Shown here in pieces: positions 51,896-60,438 of a stretch of 64,000 nt of DNA (position 1 is its first letter; the number at the start of each line of letters is the position of its first letter). A program made the translations under genes and the position numbers. The DNA is from Thermoproteota archaeon (GTDB lineage: Archaea; Korarchaeota; Korarchaeia; Korarchaeales; Korarchaeaceae), in assembly GCA_027491415.1 (NCBI GenBank), contig JAOZFH010000063.1, forward strand, positions 32,768-96,767. Reading direction: 5' to 3'. The notes beneath the pieces were generated by a model. It was given only the letters and a program-made list of their open reading frames with translations. It made no database searches and was not told where the DNA came from.

Positions 51896-51934
51896 TCAGT
51901 CCACCATCAGGAAGGGCCTAACGTGGTACCTGTC
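51896..51934 (-). pseudogene. Hybrid remnant of families C and D
   Basis: The minus strand reads DRYHVR, which is the start of the family C hallmark (DRYHVRLWKVHK), running straight into PFLMVD and a stop, which is the end of the family D protein at 12188-12580. The few bases are what a deletion between adjacent C and D genes would leave. No other coding sequence lies between here and the antitoxin at 51613. Confidence 0.45.
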
Positions 51935-51978
51935 GTGGAGGCCCCCTGTGGCGGCCGCTGCGGGGCCCGGCTGGGGGG

Positions 51979-52473
51979 TCAGTCCACAACGAGCGCGAGG
52001 TTGAACAGGCCGCCGGCAAGCGCGACCAGGGCCGTCAGGACGTAGCCCGCCTCCCTCCTTCCCTCTCCAAGGAGGCCGGATGCCACGGCGGCGCCGAGGC
52101 CCCAGGCCAGGGAGAGGAGGGCGGGCGGGAGGAGGAGCGGAGTGCCCAGGAGATCCCGCAGGGACTCCGCAAGGCCTTCGGCCAGGATCCAGCGGAGTTC
52201 TGGGCACAGGAAGGGGGACGTGAACGTGGAGAACACGCCGAGCGATCCCAGGAGGAAGGCCGGGGCTGGCCTCCCCCGCAACCACTCCGAGGAGGCCGCC
52301 AACAGGGCCTCGAGCCAGATCAACGAGAGGATCGGCTGGAAGAGCCTCCCCAGCTCCACGAGGAAGAACGGGCAGTCCCGCCAGCCGCAGGCCAGGGCCC
52401 AAGCCAGGGGAGGGAGCAGGATCGTCAGGGCCCAGGCCGCGGGCAGGCGGCCCGATCTCCGCTCTTCGGGCAC
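51979..52473 (-). CDS. Small polytopic membrane protein (family D, type a)
   Basis: 164 residues, nearly identical in long blocks to the product of 5523-6011 and clearly related to 3283-3768; about four membrane segments. GTG 52473 precedes PEERRSGRLPAAWALT, the type a N-terminus. It follows the family C gene at 52526-53054. Unknown function. Confidence 0.65.
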   Translation of the reverse strand: MPEERRSGRLPAAWALTILLPPLAWALACGWRDCPFFLVELGRLFQPILSLIWLEALLAASSEWLRGRPAPAFLLGSLGVFSTFTSPFLCPELRWILAEGLAESLRDLLGTPLLLPPALLSLAWGLGAAVASGLLGEGRREAGYVLTALVALAGGLFNLALVVD

Positions 52474-52525
52474 GTTGGCCAGCCCACCGGCATCCCAAAA
52501 AAAGGTCGAGGGGCGGGAGTCAGCC

Positions 52526-53054
52526 CTAGGGGTAGAGCCACTTCGGCGCCCAGCCGTCGTTGTAGTGCTCTGGGTCCCCGGGGCTCCCCTCGGCGTTGTG
52601 CAGGTAGACCTGCTCGGCGTAGTCCCAGCCCCAGAAGGCGTCGGACGCCTCGTCCGTACCCGCCCTTATGGACCTTCCACAGCCTCACGTGGTACCTGTA
52701 GTATGTTGGGTGCTCCTTCCTTAGTGAGTAGGCATCAGGCCTCCACCCGTAAATCGGGTCGTAGACGTAGTTCGGGTTGCCAGAAGCATAGTCCCACCCG
52801 TGGCCAATGAAGGTCGTGTGGACCGTGTAGGGGTACAGGTCTCCGCTGGACTTCTCCCACGGCAGGTTTATCGGGTCGGCCACGCAGTAGTGGAACCCAG
52901 TCTGGCTGGACCCGTAGCGGGCCCAGCTGTACCTGGGGTAGCTGTAGCGCGCGAGTCTGCTCGGCCAAAAGAGGGAGATCTCCCCTTTGCACGTTACTAG
53001 AACGATCCCCACCCCTTTCAGCCGCCTCTCAACTACGTTTGGGTTCCCATCCAC
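52526..53054 (-). pseudogene. Trp/Tyr-rich protein with a frameshift (family C, longest copy)
   Basis: From GTG 53054 the frame gives an N-terminal part, YSYPRYSWARYGSS, an IYGWRPDA segment and the hallmark YHVRLWKVHKGGYG. About base 52655 homology moves to the next frame (DEASDAFWGWDYAEQVY, HYNDGWAPKWLYP), ending in TAG at 52526-52528. One insertion or deletion explains it. The protein is very rich in Tyr and Trp. No clear signal peptide is visible in this frame, so export is uncertain. It is directly before a family D gene. Confidence 0.6.
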
Positions 53055-53236
53055 CTCTAGGAGTTATGCGCTGTTCCTCGCCTCTTACGCTCTTTCCGCT
53101 GAGTTTCAGTTCCACCCTCGGATGTCAAAGTGGCAGGAACGGCTCTCATAGGCGACAGCAGTACACCGGCACCGGGGCATCCTCACGATGCCCGACTCAA
53201 GCTTTAAGTAGTGGATGCTGGCACGAGTCGACTGGT

Positions 53237-53358
53237 GGGGCCGTGGTCTAGCTTGGCAGGATGAGGGCTTCGGGAGCCCTTGGCCAGGGTTCAAAATCCG
53301 AACCTCATATGTTCGGATTCCGAACGAGGTTCGGATGGAAGTCCCTGCGGCCCCACCA
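53237..53358 (+). tRNA. tRNA-Pro (anticodon CGG) with a T-loop intron
   Basis: Acceptor GGGGCCG/CGGCCCC; anticodon stem-loop GGGCT-TCGGGAGCCC region with CGG. The T stem CAGGG (53285-53289) pairs with CCCTG (53343-53347), but about 46 bases lie in the T loop, after TTCAA. Those bases form a long hairpin (TCCGAACCTC with GAGGTTCGGA) like a bulge-helix-bulge intron. Compare the intron-free tRNA-Pro at 55092-55168. CCA is encoded. CTTTAAG near 53205 is the promoter. Confidence 0.8.
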
Positions 53359-53385
53359 CCTCCATTCGAGCCCGAGAGGTTCCGC

Positions 53386-53520
53386 CTAGGGATCAGGCAG
53401 CCCCTTCCTGGCTCTCCTGGCCAACTTGTAGGCGTCCCACGCGGTCAAGATGGGAGCCGCCCCGGTAGACAGGGCCAGGATGGTGGAGACATCGGAAAGA
53501 AGCCCCGAGATACCCCGCTC
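53386..53520 (-). pseudogene. C-terminal remnant of the TM2-like toxin-locus gene
   Basis: The frame reads TILALSTGAAPILTAWDAYKLARR, matching the end of the protein at 14903-15475 (AILAISTGLAPVLSAYDAYKTARR). Homology stops at about 53520, directly beside the next remnant on the other strand. It begins 28 bases after a tRNA gene, as the intact copy begins 75 bases after tRNA-Lys. Confidence 0.65.
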
Positions 53521-53524
53521 CCAA

Positions 53525-53749
53525 GTCATGGCCCTCAGGATCCTCGCCTCGGCCACAAATCGGTTTGAGGTTCCCGTCGCGCTCAAGTTCGGAGTGTGGT
53601 CAAGAGAAACCTCGCTGACTTACGAGGCGCTCCTTCCAGATCGCTTCAGAGACGAAGATGTAGCGAGAGCGATTGAGGCGATGGTCTGGGTATACGGCCG
53701 GCTGAGGGAGGTGGGGTTCCCGCTGTTTGGCGTGAAGGTCCAGTGGTAA
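53525..53749 (+). pseudogene. C-terminal remnant of an immunity-family (E) gene
   Basis: About 74 codons ending in TAA 53747-53749: ATNRFEVPVALKFG, RDEDVARAIEAMVWVYGRL and EVGFPL align with the last third of E4 (20796-21476) and, less well, E1-E3. The first two thirds and any toxin are missing. Confidence 0.6.
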
Positions 53750-53814
53750 GAGCCCGTTATAGGAAGTCTAACCGTACTAAGCAGCCAGAATTCGCGTGTT
53801 GGAGTCCGTGAGGC

Positions 53815-54225
53815 CTACACCGAGCGCAGGTCTATCCAGCCAGACTCGCACCCGGAGTGGGCTCTGTCCGCGCTTAGAATGGGGATTCCCCCGGTCTCCG
53901 CAAGAGCCCTGTGCAGGCTGTCGAAGAAGCCCATCCCGTCTGACCTTAGCTTCCACGCCCTGACGTGTACCTCTGGCTTCGGCGATGCGACCGATACCCT
54001 TCCCATGCGGAGTTCTCTTGCCACGTCTCGCGAGAACTCCCCGGGATCTTCGACTTCTATCCGCCCGGATAGGATGAGGAGATCAAGCTCTATGAGGCTG
54101 TAGGGAGAGAGAAACAACCTGAACCTCTTAAGAGCCCTGAGAGCGGCCTCGTGGAGCGGATCGGACCTGTTGATGAGTGCTAGGAGGAAGTCCGTCTCAA
54201 CCAGAGCTGGAGAGGTCTTCTGCAA
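53815..54225 (-). CDS. PIN-domain ribonuclease toxin (VapC type)
   Basis: 136 residues with VETDFLLALINR, IELDLLILSG, FFDSLHRALAE and LSADRAH, the positions of the PIN acidic residues. It overlaps the AbrB antitoxin gene upstream by 29 bases. VapBC pair. Confidence 0.8.
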   Translation of the reverse strand: MQKTSPALVETDFLLALINRSDPLHEAALRALKRFRLFLSPYSLIELDLLILSGRIEVEDPGEFSRDVARELRMGRVSVASPKPEVHVRAWKLRSDGMGFFDSLHRALAETGGIPILSADRAHSGCESGWIDLRSV

Positions 54226-54433
54226 GCTTCGTCAGCTCCCCCCTTATCTTCGGAATGTCGACAGAGGTCACTTTGAATTTCGCCCTCTCGATGGGCCTCT
54301 CTGGAAGGGGCTCTATGACGATCTTTCCGCGAACCAGCCTCATCCTCACCAGCTCCTTCAGACCGGCCCTCTCCCTCATCTCCTTCGGTATTGTAACCCT
54401 GCCTCTCCTATCGACTCTTCCCACCGTTTCCAC
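54197..54433 (-). CDS. AbrB-type antitoxin (VapB)
   Basis: 78 residues from GTG 54433: VGRVDRRGRVTIPKEMRERAG is the AbrB beginning, then a tail with KFKVTSVDIPKIRGELTKLAED. TTATTATT near 54465 lies about 30 bases upstream, fitting a leaderless start; the longer open frame is not needed. Confidence 0.85.
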   Translation of the reverse strand: METVGRVDRRGRVTIPKEMRERAGLKELVRMRLVRGKIVIEPLPERPIERAKFKVTSVDIPKIRGELTKLAEDLSSSG

Positions 54434-54523
54434 ACGCCCACCATACTGTGAGGTGGGTCTGCAATAATAAAGTTGAGACACCACGGCTACCACCGTAATA
54501 GGCATCTTCGTTCCCGAACCGAG

Positions 54524-55060
54524 ATGCCCGCGAGAGATCTCAGGTCCAAGAGGGTGATCCTGCTCGCTCACTGCCTGCTCAACCAGAACTCCGTGGTCTT
54601 CGGTAAGGCCAGGAGGCCCGGGCCGGTCGGGGAGCTCGTGAAGCTCCTCGTCGACGCGGGAGTAGGCATGGTGCAGCTCCCCTGCCCCGAACTCACCCAC
54701 TACGGGCTCAGGAGGTTCTGGGCTGTGAAGGAGCAGTTCGACAATCCGGGATTCAGGGCCCGCTGCCGGAGGATAGCCTCCGAGGTCGCCGAGGTGGTCG
54801 GGGAGTACCTCAGGAACGGCTACGAGGTGCTCGGCTTCGTCGGCGTGAACGGGAGCCCATCCTGCGGTGTCAGAGAGCACGGCAGCGGGGACTGGATGGG
54901 GGATCCTAGGGAAGCTGGAGGGTACTCGAGGGAGCCGGGGCCGGGCATCTTCGTCGAGGAACTCATGAGGGTCTTGAATGTGAGGTTCGAGGAGTGGGAC
55001 TGGAGGGACGTGGAGGGCTCGCTCGAGAGAATCGCGGGCTTGATGAGGTCGAGTCAATAG
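54524..55060 (+). CDS. TudS-like (DUF523) Fe-S protein
   Basis: About 178 residues from ATG 54524. Three Cys motifs are in line with DUF523/TudS: HCLLNQN (residue about 18), QLPCPELTHYG (about 55) and NGSPSCGV (about 118), the ligands of a [4Fe-4S] cluster. Known members remove sulfur from thiouracil; specificity here is unknown. The open frame extends upstream to 54473 but lacks support. Confidence 0.75.
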   Translation: MPARDLRSKRVILLAHCLLNQNSVVFGKARRPGPVGELVKLLVDAGVGMVQLPCPELTHYGLRRFWAVKEQFDNPGFRARCRRIASEVAEVVGEYLRNGYEVLGFVGVNGSPSCGVREHGSGDWMGDPREAGGYSREPGPGIFVEELMRVLNVRFEEWDWRDVEGSLERIAGLMRSSQ

Positions 55061-55091
55061 TTAAATTTCCCGGCGACATCGAGGCTGCGAG

Positions 55092-55168
55092 GGGGCCGTG
55101 GTCTAGCTTGGTAGGATGCCGGCCTTGGGAGCCGGTGGTCGTGGGTTCGAATCCCACCGGCCCCACCA
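55092..55168 (+). tRNA. tRNA-Pro (anticodon TGG)
   Basis: Acceptor GGGGCCG/CGGCCCC, anticodon stem-loop CCGGC-CTTGGGA-GCCGG, T arm GTGGG-TTCGAAT-CCCAC, CCA encoded, no intron. GTTAAATT near 55060 is the promoter. Confidence 0.93.
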
Positions 55169-55329
55169 TCTCTCGCCCGTGATTCAGTCGGCTGGATCCC
55201 CTGCTCCCGCGTTAGTTCACGCAGGCCTCCTGACCTGTACATTCCGCTATCCACAGGCCGACGCGGTCGAGATCAGATCGGAACCTGAAGGTGTGTTTTT
55301 ATTCTTCTCAGGGTTTTTCCCTTTTACAG

Positions 55330-56206
55330 CGGCGCCTGGCAAGATTCGGCTAGCCGCATTCTTCGCTGCAGCTGTCCTTCTGATCGCGCTAACCGCGGCC
55401 CTACCATCTAGGGGAACACCTCACGGATCACTGAGGTGCCTCACTCGCTTGAGACCTCTGAGAGGCGGACTCTCAACAGCTCGTCATCTAGCCGCCAGGG
55501 CCGCATCCCACGGGCCGATCTCGGACGAATGTAACTCACCTATGCGTCCTGTCGAGAAAGAGCAACGTCAGCGCGTGTAGGGCGTATGAGGTTGGAAATG
55601 CAACGGTGTACGTCCCAGAGGATATCGACCTCTTCTTCAAGTGGAGGGCCGCGGCCGTGGCGTCGGAGATGGGGGCCGAGGAGCTCAGCCAGAGGATGGA
55701 CACATTGTTCGATCTTCTAGGGAGAGGGCCCGAAGGAGATGAGGGCTCTGATAATGAGCCGATTAACGAAACGCTCAGGCTCGTTCACGGCCCGATCAGG
55801 AACCTGTCCGTGGACAGGCTCAGGGAGGGGGCGCTGTTCGTCCTTTATGAGCTGTCGCTTGGGAGGGAGTACGTACTAGCAGCCTGCGATCCCCCCGCGT
55901 GTCTCATTTCCGACGGACTGGAGATATCTCTACAATTTCGACGGGGCTGGGTGCCTGGTCTAGATAGGCTGCTACAGCTCTCCCACTCCTCGGAGGTACG
56001 CCTTCATTGGAGAGACCTGCACGACCACCTACACCACCGACATGGACTACTACTGGCAAGAGGCAAATCGATACTGTGATTCAAGCCTACTAAGGTCCAT
56101 CCAGGTCAAGTGGTTCCACAGGGCTTTAGCGCTGAGTCCTTACGGTTGGAGGCACGACATCATATGGGAGGGGAACAAGAACTCCAGTGCAGAGTGGTAC
56201 ACATGA
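55330..56206 (+). pseudogene. Decayed secreted-protein gene
   Basis: Pieces of one protein in changing frames. A signal-peptide-like run (KIRLAAFFAAAVLLIALTA) begins near 55340 in one frame. A second frame, about 55546-55900, reads SACRAYEVGNATVYVPEDI. A third, interrupted by one TAG, reads YLYNFDGAGCLV and later TTDMDYYWQEANRYCDS, ending at TGA 56204-56206. The pieces are Tyr/Trp/Cys-rich like the secreted proteins of the island. I cannot place it in a named family; start and breaks are approximate. Confidence 0.4.
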
Positions 56207-56216
56207 AGTGAGCCAT

Positions 56217-56333
56217 GTGAGACTACTACCCCCTCGTCTGGCTGGTACTATCATCCGCCACAATTACTACTACGTGCTCTATTGCTGCTACCCCCCGAGG
56301 TACTACTGCAACACCCACTGTGGAGATTACTGA
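56217..56333 (+). CDS. Possible small Cys/Tyr-rich peptide
   Basis: A 38-codon frame from GTG 56217 to TGA 56331-56333, containing RHNYYYVLYCCYPPRYYC and CGDY. Five Cys and nine Tyr in 38 residues is far from random. It may be a small secreted peptide without its leader, or the last piece of the decayed gene before it. The following 56334-56624 holds no gene that I can support. Confidence 0.25.
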   Translation: MRLLPPRLAGTIIRHNYYYVLYCCYPPRYYCNTHCGDY

Positions 56334-56624
56334 TCCGCGTGCGACGAGGATGCGACGCAGCACTTTGTTGGGAGACCCTAGAGAGAATCTGGAGGGACGC
56401 GGTGGTCTCTTAAGTAAAGGGAGCCAGAGGGACCGAGCCGAGGGTTCATGTAACCTGCGGGTCGCTGATCCCTGACCCTCCTCAATAGGCCGACAAGCAG
56501 CTGATCCAACCTCTTTTCGGCTCTACCATTAGCGATCTGGGTAAGCATCGATCTACTTGCTGCTCCCTCGCGCGCGGAGACGTCTCCAGAGTGCCGGTTC
56601 ATAGAGACCGCCTGAGCCAATTCC

Positions 56625-57017
56625 CTACTTGTACCAAGTCGCCTTGACGCCTAACACCCGGAAGTGGGGGTCGTCGCTGACCACTATCCCTCTCGTGGAC
56701 TTGGCCACGGCCGCCACGAGGGCGTCGGCCAAGGGGACCCCCCTGGCCAGTGTCATCCTCCCCGCCTCGAGGGCCACGCGCTCGTCTATCGGCTCCACCT
56801 TGGCTCCGCTCGAGATCCAGACCTTTAGCTTCACCTCAGCCGCCTCGGAGCCGAGCCTCCTCCCCGCGACCTTGATGAACTCGGCGACGACGACGGCCGG
56901 TATGACGAAGCCCTCTCCCGCCCTTCTGACGACGAACTCCCTAAGCTTCTCTCTATCCCGCTCTGTGGGCGGGAAGGTGTAGGCTATGAGGAAGCGGGTG
57001 TCGAGTATCAGCGCCAA
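56625..57017 (-). CDS. PIN-domain ribonuclease toxin (VapC type)
   Basis: 130 residues with ILDTRFLIAY, VVAEFIKV, LADALVAAVAKS and VVSDDPHF, a full set of PIN acidic residues. Overlaps the AbrB antitoxin by 10 bases. Confidence 0.85.
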   Translation of the reverse strand: MALILDTRFLIAYTFPPTERDREKLREFVVRRAGEGFVIPAVVVAEFIKVAGRRLGSEAAEVKLKVWISSGAKVEPIDERVALEAGRMTLARGVPLADALVAAVAKSTRGIVVSDDPHFRVLGVKATWYK

Positions 57018-57232
57018 CGCGCCCTCTCCTCCTCGAGGTCGGACAGGATCTTGAGGTACTCCTCCTCACCCACCGCCTCTCCCGGCTCCGGGAGCCCAGG
57101 CTTCCACAGCACTATCCTGTCTCCCTCGATCTCCGTGTATATCAGATCACCTTCCCCTATTCCCAACATTTCCCTGAACTTCTTTGGGATGGTCACCTGG
57201 CCCTTCCTAGTCACCTTCAGCGAAACTGGCAT
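57008..57232 (-). CDS. AbrB-type antitoxin (VapB)
   Basis: 74 residues: SLKVTRKGQVTIPKKFREMLGIGEGDL is the classic AbrB half, then an acidic tail (EEYLKILSDLEEERARW). ATG 57232. GTACTTTATAGTAC just upstream (about 57239-57252) is palindromic and contains a TATA-like core, so it may be the operator. Confidence 0.88.
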   Translation of the reverse strand: MPVSLKVTRKGQVTIPKKFREMLGIGEGDLIYTEIEGDRIVLWKPGLPEPGEAVGEEEYLKILSDLEEERARWR

Positions 57233-57473
57233 CGGTTGTACTTTATAGTACTACTTAAAAAAGGTTTGCGAAAAAGTAGGACCAAAGGGCGGGAGGCGGG
57301 GATCCCGCGAATGCCGCGCTCCTCCTGCGCGGAGTTAGGCCTATGCGAGTCTCACCTCGCGAGAGTCCTCGCTTAAGGCCGTTCCAGACGCGGTTAGAGG
57401 GGAAATCACGGAGAGGCGCTCGCGGATCGGCGGTACGCAACACCGTTTTATGGGAGGGGGGCTTGGGAGGAGA

Positions 57474-58133
57474 GTGCCCCTCAGCCTAGGCTTCAGGGAC
57501 CGCATGTGGAGGTCAAGCTTCGAACTCGTCAGGGAGCACGCCGCCCTAGTCGAGGAGACCGTCTCGGAGCTGGTCAGGGCGCTGAGGGCGAAGGCCGAGG
57601 GGAGGGATGCCGAGGCCCTCAGGGTGATAGGGGAGGTCAGGGCGTCCGAGGAGGCCGCGGACTCGAAGCGAAGGGAGGTCGTTGCCTCTCTGGGAAAGGG
57701 GGTGCTTCCACCCCTCAGCAGGCAGGACGTCATCCACCTGGTCAGGAGGCTGGACCGCATAGCCGACAGCGCGATGGACGCCGCGAGGTACCTGACTCAC
57801 GTGAGGTTTCACGGCGAGCTAAGCGTGCTCGCCGAGGATCTCGTGAAGATGGCCGAGGCCGACCTGGAGACCGTCAAGTCCCTGAGGAGGGCGATAGACT
57901 CCATAGGGTCCGACTACGAGTCGTGCTCAAGACGCTGCGACGAGGTGGAGGAGGGGGAGAGGCTGTGCGACTCCCTACACATGAGGGCCCTGCGTACCTT
58001 CTCCGGCATGAACCCCCCGTCCGGGCTGGCGTCGGTGGTGGCCGAACTCATAGAGGAGCTGGAAAGCATAGCAGACTTCTGTGAGGACGCCTCAGACGTT
58101 CTCAGGGCCATCGTGGTCAGGATGCAGGGGTGA
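57474..58133 (+). CDS. DUF47 (PhoU-like) phosphate-transport partner
   Basis: About 219 residues, nearly all helix, with the family's three-helix repeats (LVREHAALVEETV, VIHLVRRLDRIADSAMDAA, ELIEELESIADFCEDASDVLR). GTG 57474 is preferred to ATG 57450, because GTTTTATG overlaps that ATG and would place the transcript start at about 57472. DUF47 proteins regulate or assist PiT transporters, one of which faces it 15 bases away. Confidence 0.85.
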   Translation: MPLSLGFRDRMWRSSFELVREHAALVEETVSELVRALRAKAEGRDAEALRVIGEVRASEEAADSKRREVVASLGKGVLPPLSRQDVIHLVRRLDRIADSAMDAARYLTHVRFHGELSVLAEDLVKMAEADLETVKSLRRAIDSIGSDYESCSRRCDEVEEGERLCDSLHMRALRTFSGMNPPSGLASVVAELIEELESIADFCEDASDVLRAIVVRMQG

Positions 58134-58148
58134 TAGGCGGGGAGGACC

Positions 58149-59108
58149 TCAGGCGAGGTATAGGTAGGCACGCGTTAGGGCGAAGGCGAGCGCGCCGGCC
58201 GCGGGGAACGTCACGGTCCAGGCGAACGCGACCGAGGCGAGTTCGGACACGTTCACTGGGGATCCCCTTGCGGCGGCTATTCCCACCAGGGAGGAGACCA
58301 GGATGTGCGTTCCGGAGAGAGGGAAGCCCAGCAGAGTTCCCACGAACATCACGGAGGCCGTCGAGAGCTGGGCGACCATAGCCGATGTCGGGGTCAGGTC
58401 CACGAGCTTCCCCCCGACCGACTCCAAGACCCTCCTTCCCAGGGTCGCCAGGCCCAGGGCCATGCCGACCCCCCCGAGCACCGTGACCATCGTCGAACCG
58501 CCTAAGGCGGCCTTGAGGAAAGCGGTCGCGTTTGCGACGTCGTTCCCACCCCGGGAGAGGGCGGTCAGGGAGGAGGCGAGCAGGAGAACGTAGGAGGAGT
58601 AGTACTCGACCCTGCACCTGGAGTACAGCCCCCTCGCCCTGCTCAGCACGAATCGGCGAAAGGCCGAGTACGCTAGCCACGATCCTGCGGCCCCGAGGGC
58701 GGGTGAGACGACCCACCCCAGGGCCACCTCGCCCAGCACGCCGTAGTTCACCCCTCTCCCCACGGCCAGGCCCAGCCCCACGGCCGCGCCGACCGCCGCG
58801 TGGGTGGTCGAGACCGGCCAGCCCCAAGATGAGGCCGCCACCAGCCAAGTCGCAACGGCCAGCGAGATTATCGCCGCCTCCGCCAGCCCTATGTCGGGTA
58901 CCAGATCCTGACCGAGCGTCTCCTCGACGTTGGAGCTGAGCAGGGTCGCGCCCACGAAGTCTAGGGCGGCGCCGAGCAGGGCGGCCTGGCCCACCCTCAG
59001 GATCCTGCTCCCGCCGACCGCGGCCATGGTCTCGTCGTTCGCCCCGATGGACCAGGCTATGTAGGTCGTGAGAGCGCCGGACAGCAGCAGGAACGCCAGG
59101 GCAGGCAT
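58149..59108 (-). CDS. PiT-type inorganic phosphate transporter
   Basis: 319 residues, ten or so membrane helices in two inverted halves. Each half has the PiT signature: SIGANDETMAAVGGSRI at residue about 20 and SRGGNDVANATAF at about 185, plus VSTTHAAVGAAVG and SGTHILVSSLVGI. A cation-coupled phosphate importer. It converges with the DUF47 gene, a known partnership. Confidence 0.9.
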   Translation of the reverse strand: MPALAFLLLSGALTTYIAWSIGANDETMAAVGGSRILRVGQAALLGAALDFVGATLLSSNVEETLGQDLVPDIGLAEAAIISLAVATWLVAASSWGWPVSTTHAAVGAAVGLGLAVGRGVNYGVLGEVALGWVVSPALGAAGSWLAYSAFRRFVLSRARGLYSRCRVEYYSSYVLLLASSLTALSRGGNDVANATAFLKAALGGSTMVTVLGGVGMALGLATLGRRVLESVGGKLVDLTPTSAMVAQLSTASVMFVGTLLGFPLSGTHILVSSLVGIAAARGSPVNVSELASVAFAWTVTFPAAGALAFALTRAYLYLA

Positions 59109-59263
59109 GAGAGGTCACCCGGGGTGGCTCAGCCCGAGGGGTGGGCCGTCATCCCTGAGTCCGTTGTCCCCTCCCGGCATCATCGCCCCGTGGCCGTGGT
59201 GAGGCACCCTCCTACTAAAGTTTGAGCGGGGGCCGGTGTGGGGGGCTGTGACGTGGGGGAACC

Positions 59264-60235
59264 TCAGCCGGGAAAGAAGTGAGACCAGGCGGCGTCCACG
59301 AGGGCGTGCGTTAGCGCGGCGGCGGACACGTTCCTGCCCGAGAATAGGTAAGCCCTCGCGTAGAAGTAACCCGCCGCAGTCGCCAGCGCGGCGTACTTGA
59401 CGTTCGGGACAGGCCCGTTGTTCAGGTGAGCCGCCCCGAAGATCAGGGAAGATGCAAGGATAGCCAGCCTGCCGGGCCCCAGCCTGACCTCGCACAGCTC
59501 GTGGACCACCCCCCTGAACAGGATCTCCTCGGGGAGGCCGGTCCCCACGTATACGACGAGCAGGCTCAGGGGAAGGAGTTCGAGATCCCTTGGCCCGGGG
59601 CGGATGAAGTCTAGAGCGAGACCACCTGGGACGAGGATAGCGGCCGCCAGGGCGAACTCCCTCACGGACGCCACGACGCCCCCGCGCCCCAGGCCGTGGT
59701 CTACCCTCACTTCGAGGCCCCGGAGGAGCATGATGGAACCGGCCCCGGAGGTCATCGGGGCCAAGGTGGAGAGCGAGAGGCCCGAAGTCAGGTCGGCGCC
59801 ACTGAGCAGACCGAATTCGGCGGGCAGCCAGGCCGCCAAGATGAGCGGGACGTCCCAGAGGTCTAGCCTTTTCCCCCTGAGGGGGAGGGCCAGAGCCGTC
59901 AGGGCGGCAGAGTACGCCACCAGTCTCACGGGGCTCTCGTCGGTCCACCCCGCCGTCATGAAGGCGACGTGAACCATCGCCGGCAGCCAGACGACCGTCG
60001 CCGCCACGAGGGTGCTACTGAGGAGGCGTCTGGCCGTGGGGGAGCCTAGGAGTATGAACGACCCGACCGTCGCGGCAAAGGCCGCGGTTCTGGCCGCCAA
60101 CCCGCCTGCGGCTACCCCCGGAGTCCATGAGATCTCGGCGAATATAAACGCCGTCAGCCCGAAGAGAGCTAGAGCAACCCAATCGCTCCGCGAGAGTTCC
60201 GTGCGCACCTCGTGCCGAACCGTCAGCCTGCCCAA
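59264..60235 (-). CDS. CPBP intramembrane metalloprotease
   Basis: 323 residues, about eight membrane helices. The last third has the family motifs: LPEEILFRGVV, FGAAHLNNG and ALVDAAW (Glu-Glu, then two His-type sites). Eukaryotic relatives remove CAAX peptides; some bacterial ones confer bacteriocin self-immunity. GTG or TTG start near 60235. Confidence 0.85.
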   Translation of the reverse strand: MGRLTVRHEVRTELSRSDWVALALFGLTAFIFAEISWTPGVAAGGLAARTAAFAATVGSFILLGSPTARRLLSSTLVAATVVWLPAMVHVAFMTAGWTDESPVRLVAYSAALTALALPLRGKRLDLWDVPLILAAWLPAEFGLLSGADLTSGLSLSTLAPMTSGAGSIMLLRGLEVRVDHGLGRGGVVASVREFALAAAILVPGGLALDFIRPGPRDLELLPLSLLVVYVGTGLPEEILFRGVVHELCEVRLGPGRLAILASSLIFGAAHLNNGPVPNVKYAALATAAGYFYARAYLFSGRNVSAAALTHALVDAAWSHFFPG

Positions 60236-60302
60236 AATGCGGCGGCCGGTCGCCGACTCGCCGCGGTTGGACGTCCAGCGGGCGAGGAGTCGAGGTGGGT
60301 GG

Positions 60303-60376
60303 AGCCCCGGGCGGGACTCGAACCCGCGACCTGCCGCTTACGAGGCGGCCGCTCTGCCGAGCTGAGCTACCGGGGC
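60303..60376 (-). tRNA. tRNA-Thr (anticodon CGT)
   Basis: Acceptor GCCCCGG/CCGGGGC with U73, anticodon stem-loop GCCGC-CTCGTAA-GCGGC, T arm GCGGG-TTCGAGT-CCCGC. No intron; no CCA encoded. ATTTTATAG near 60403 (minus strand) is the promoter, shared spacer with TFE. Confidence 0.92.
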
Positions 60377-60438
60377 TCGCTGACTCTGCTCCGTAGGCTC
60401 TATAAAATTCCTGCGGGAACATTACCGAAGAGGTAGTG

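Noticed and set aside
54434-55057. Extension of the AbrB antitoxin frame upstream of 54433
   Set aside because: Antisense to the TudS-like gene; the TATA box near 54465 fits the GTG at 54433.
56378-56620. 80-codon minus-strand frame
   Set aside because: No motif, no promoter and unusual composition; likely chance.
57474-59108. DUF47 and PiT pair as something new
   Set aside because: A known partnership of phosphate uptake; only the convergent orientation is slightly unusual.
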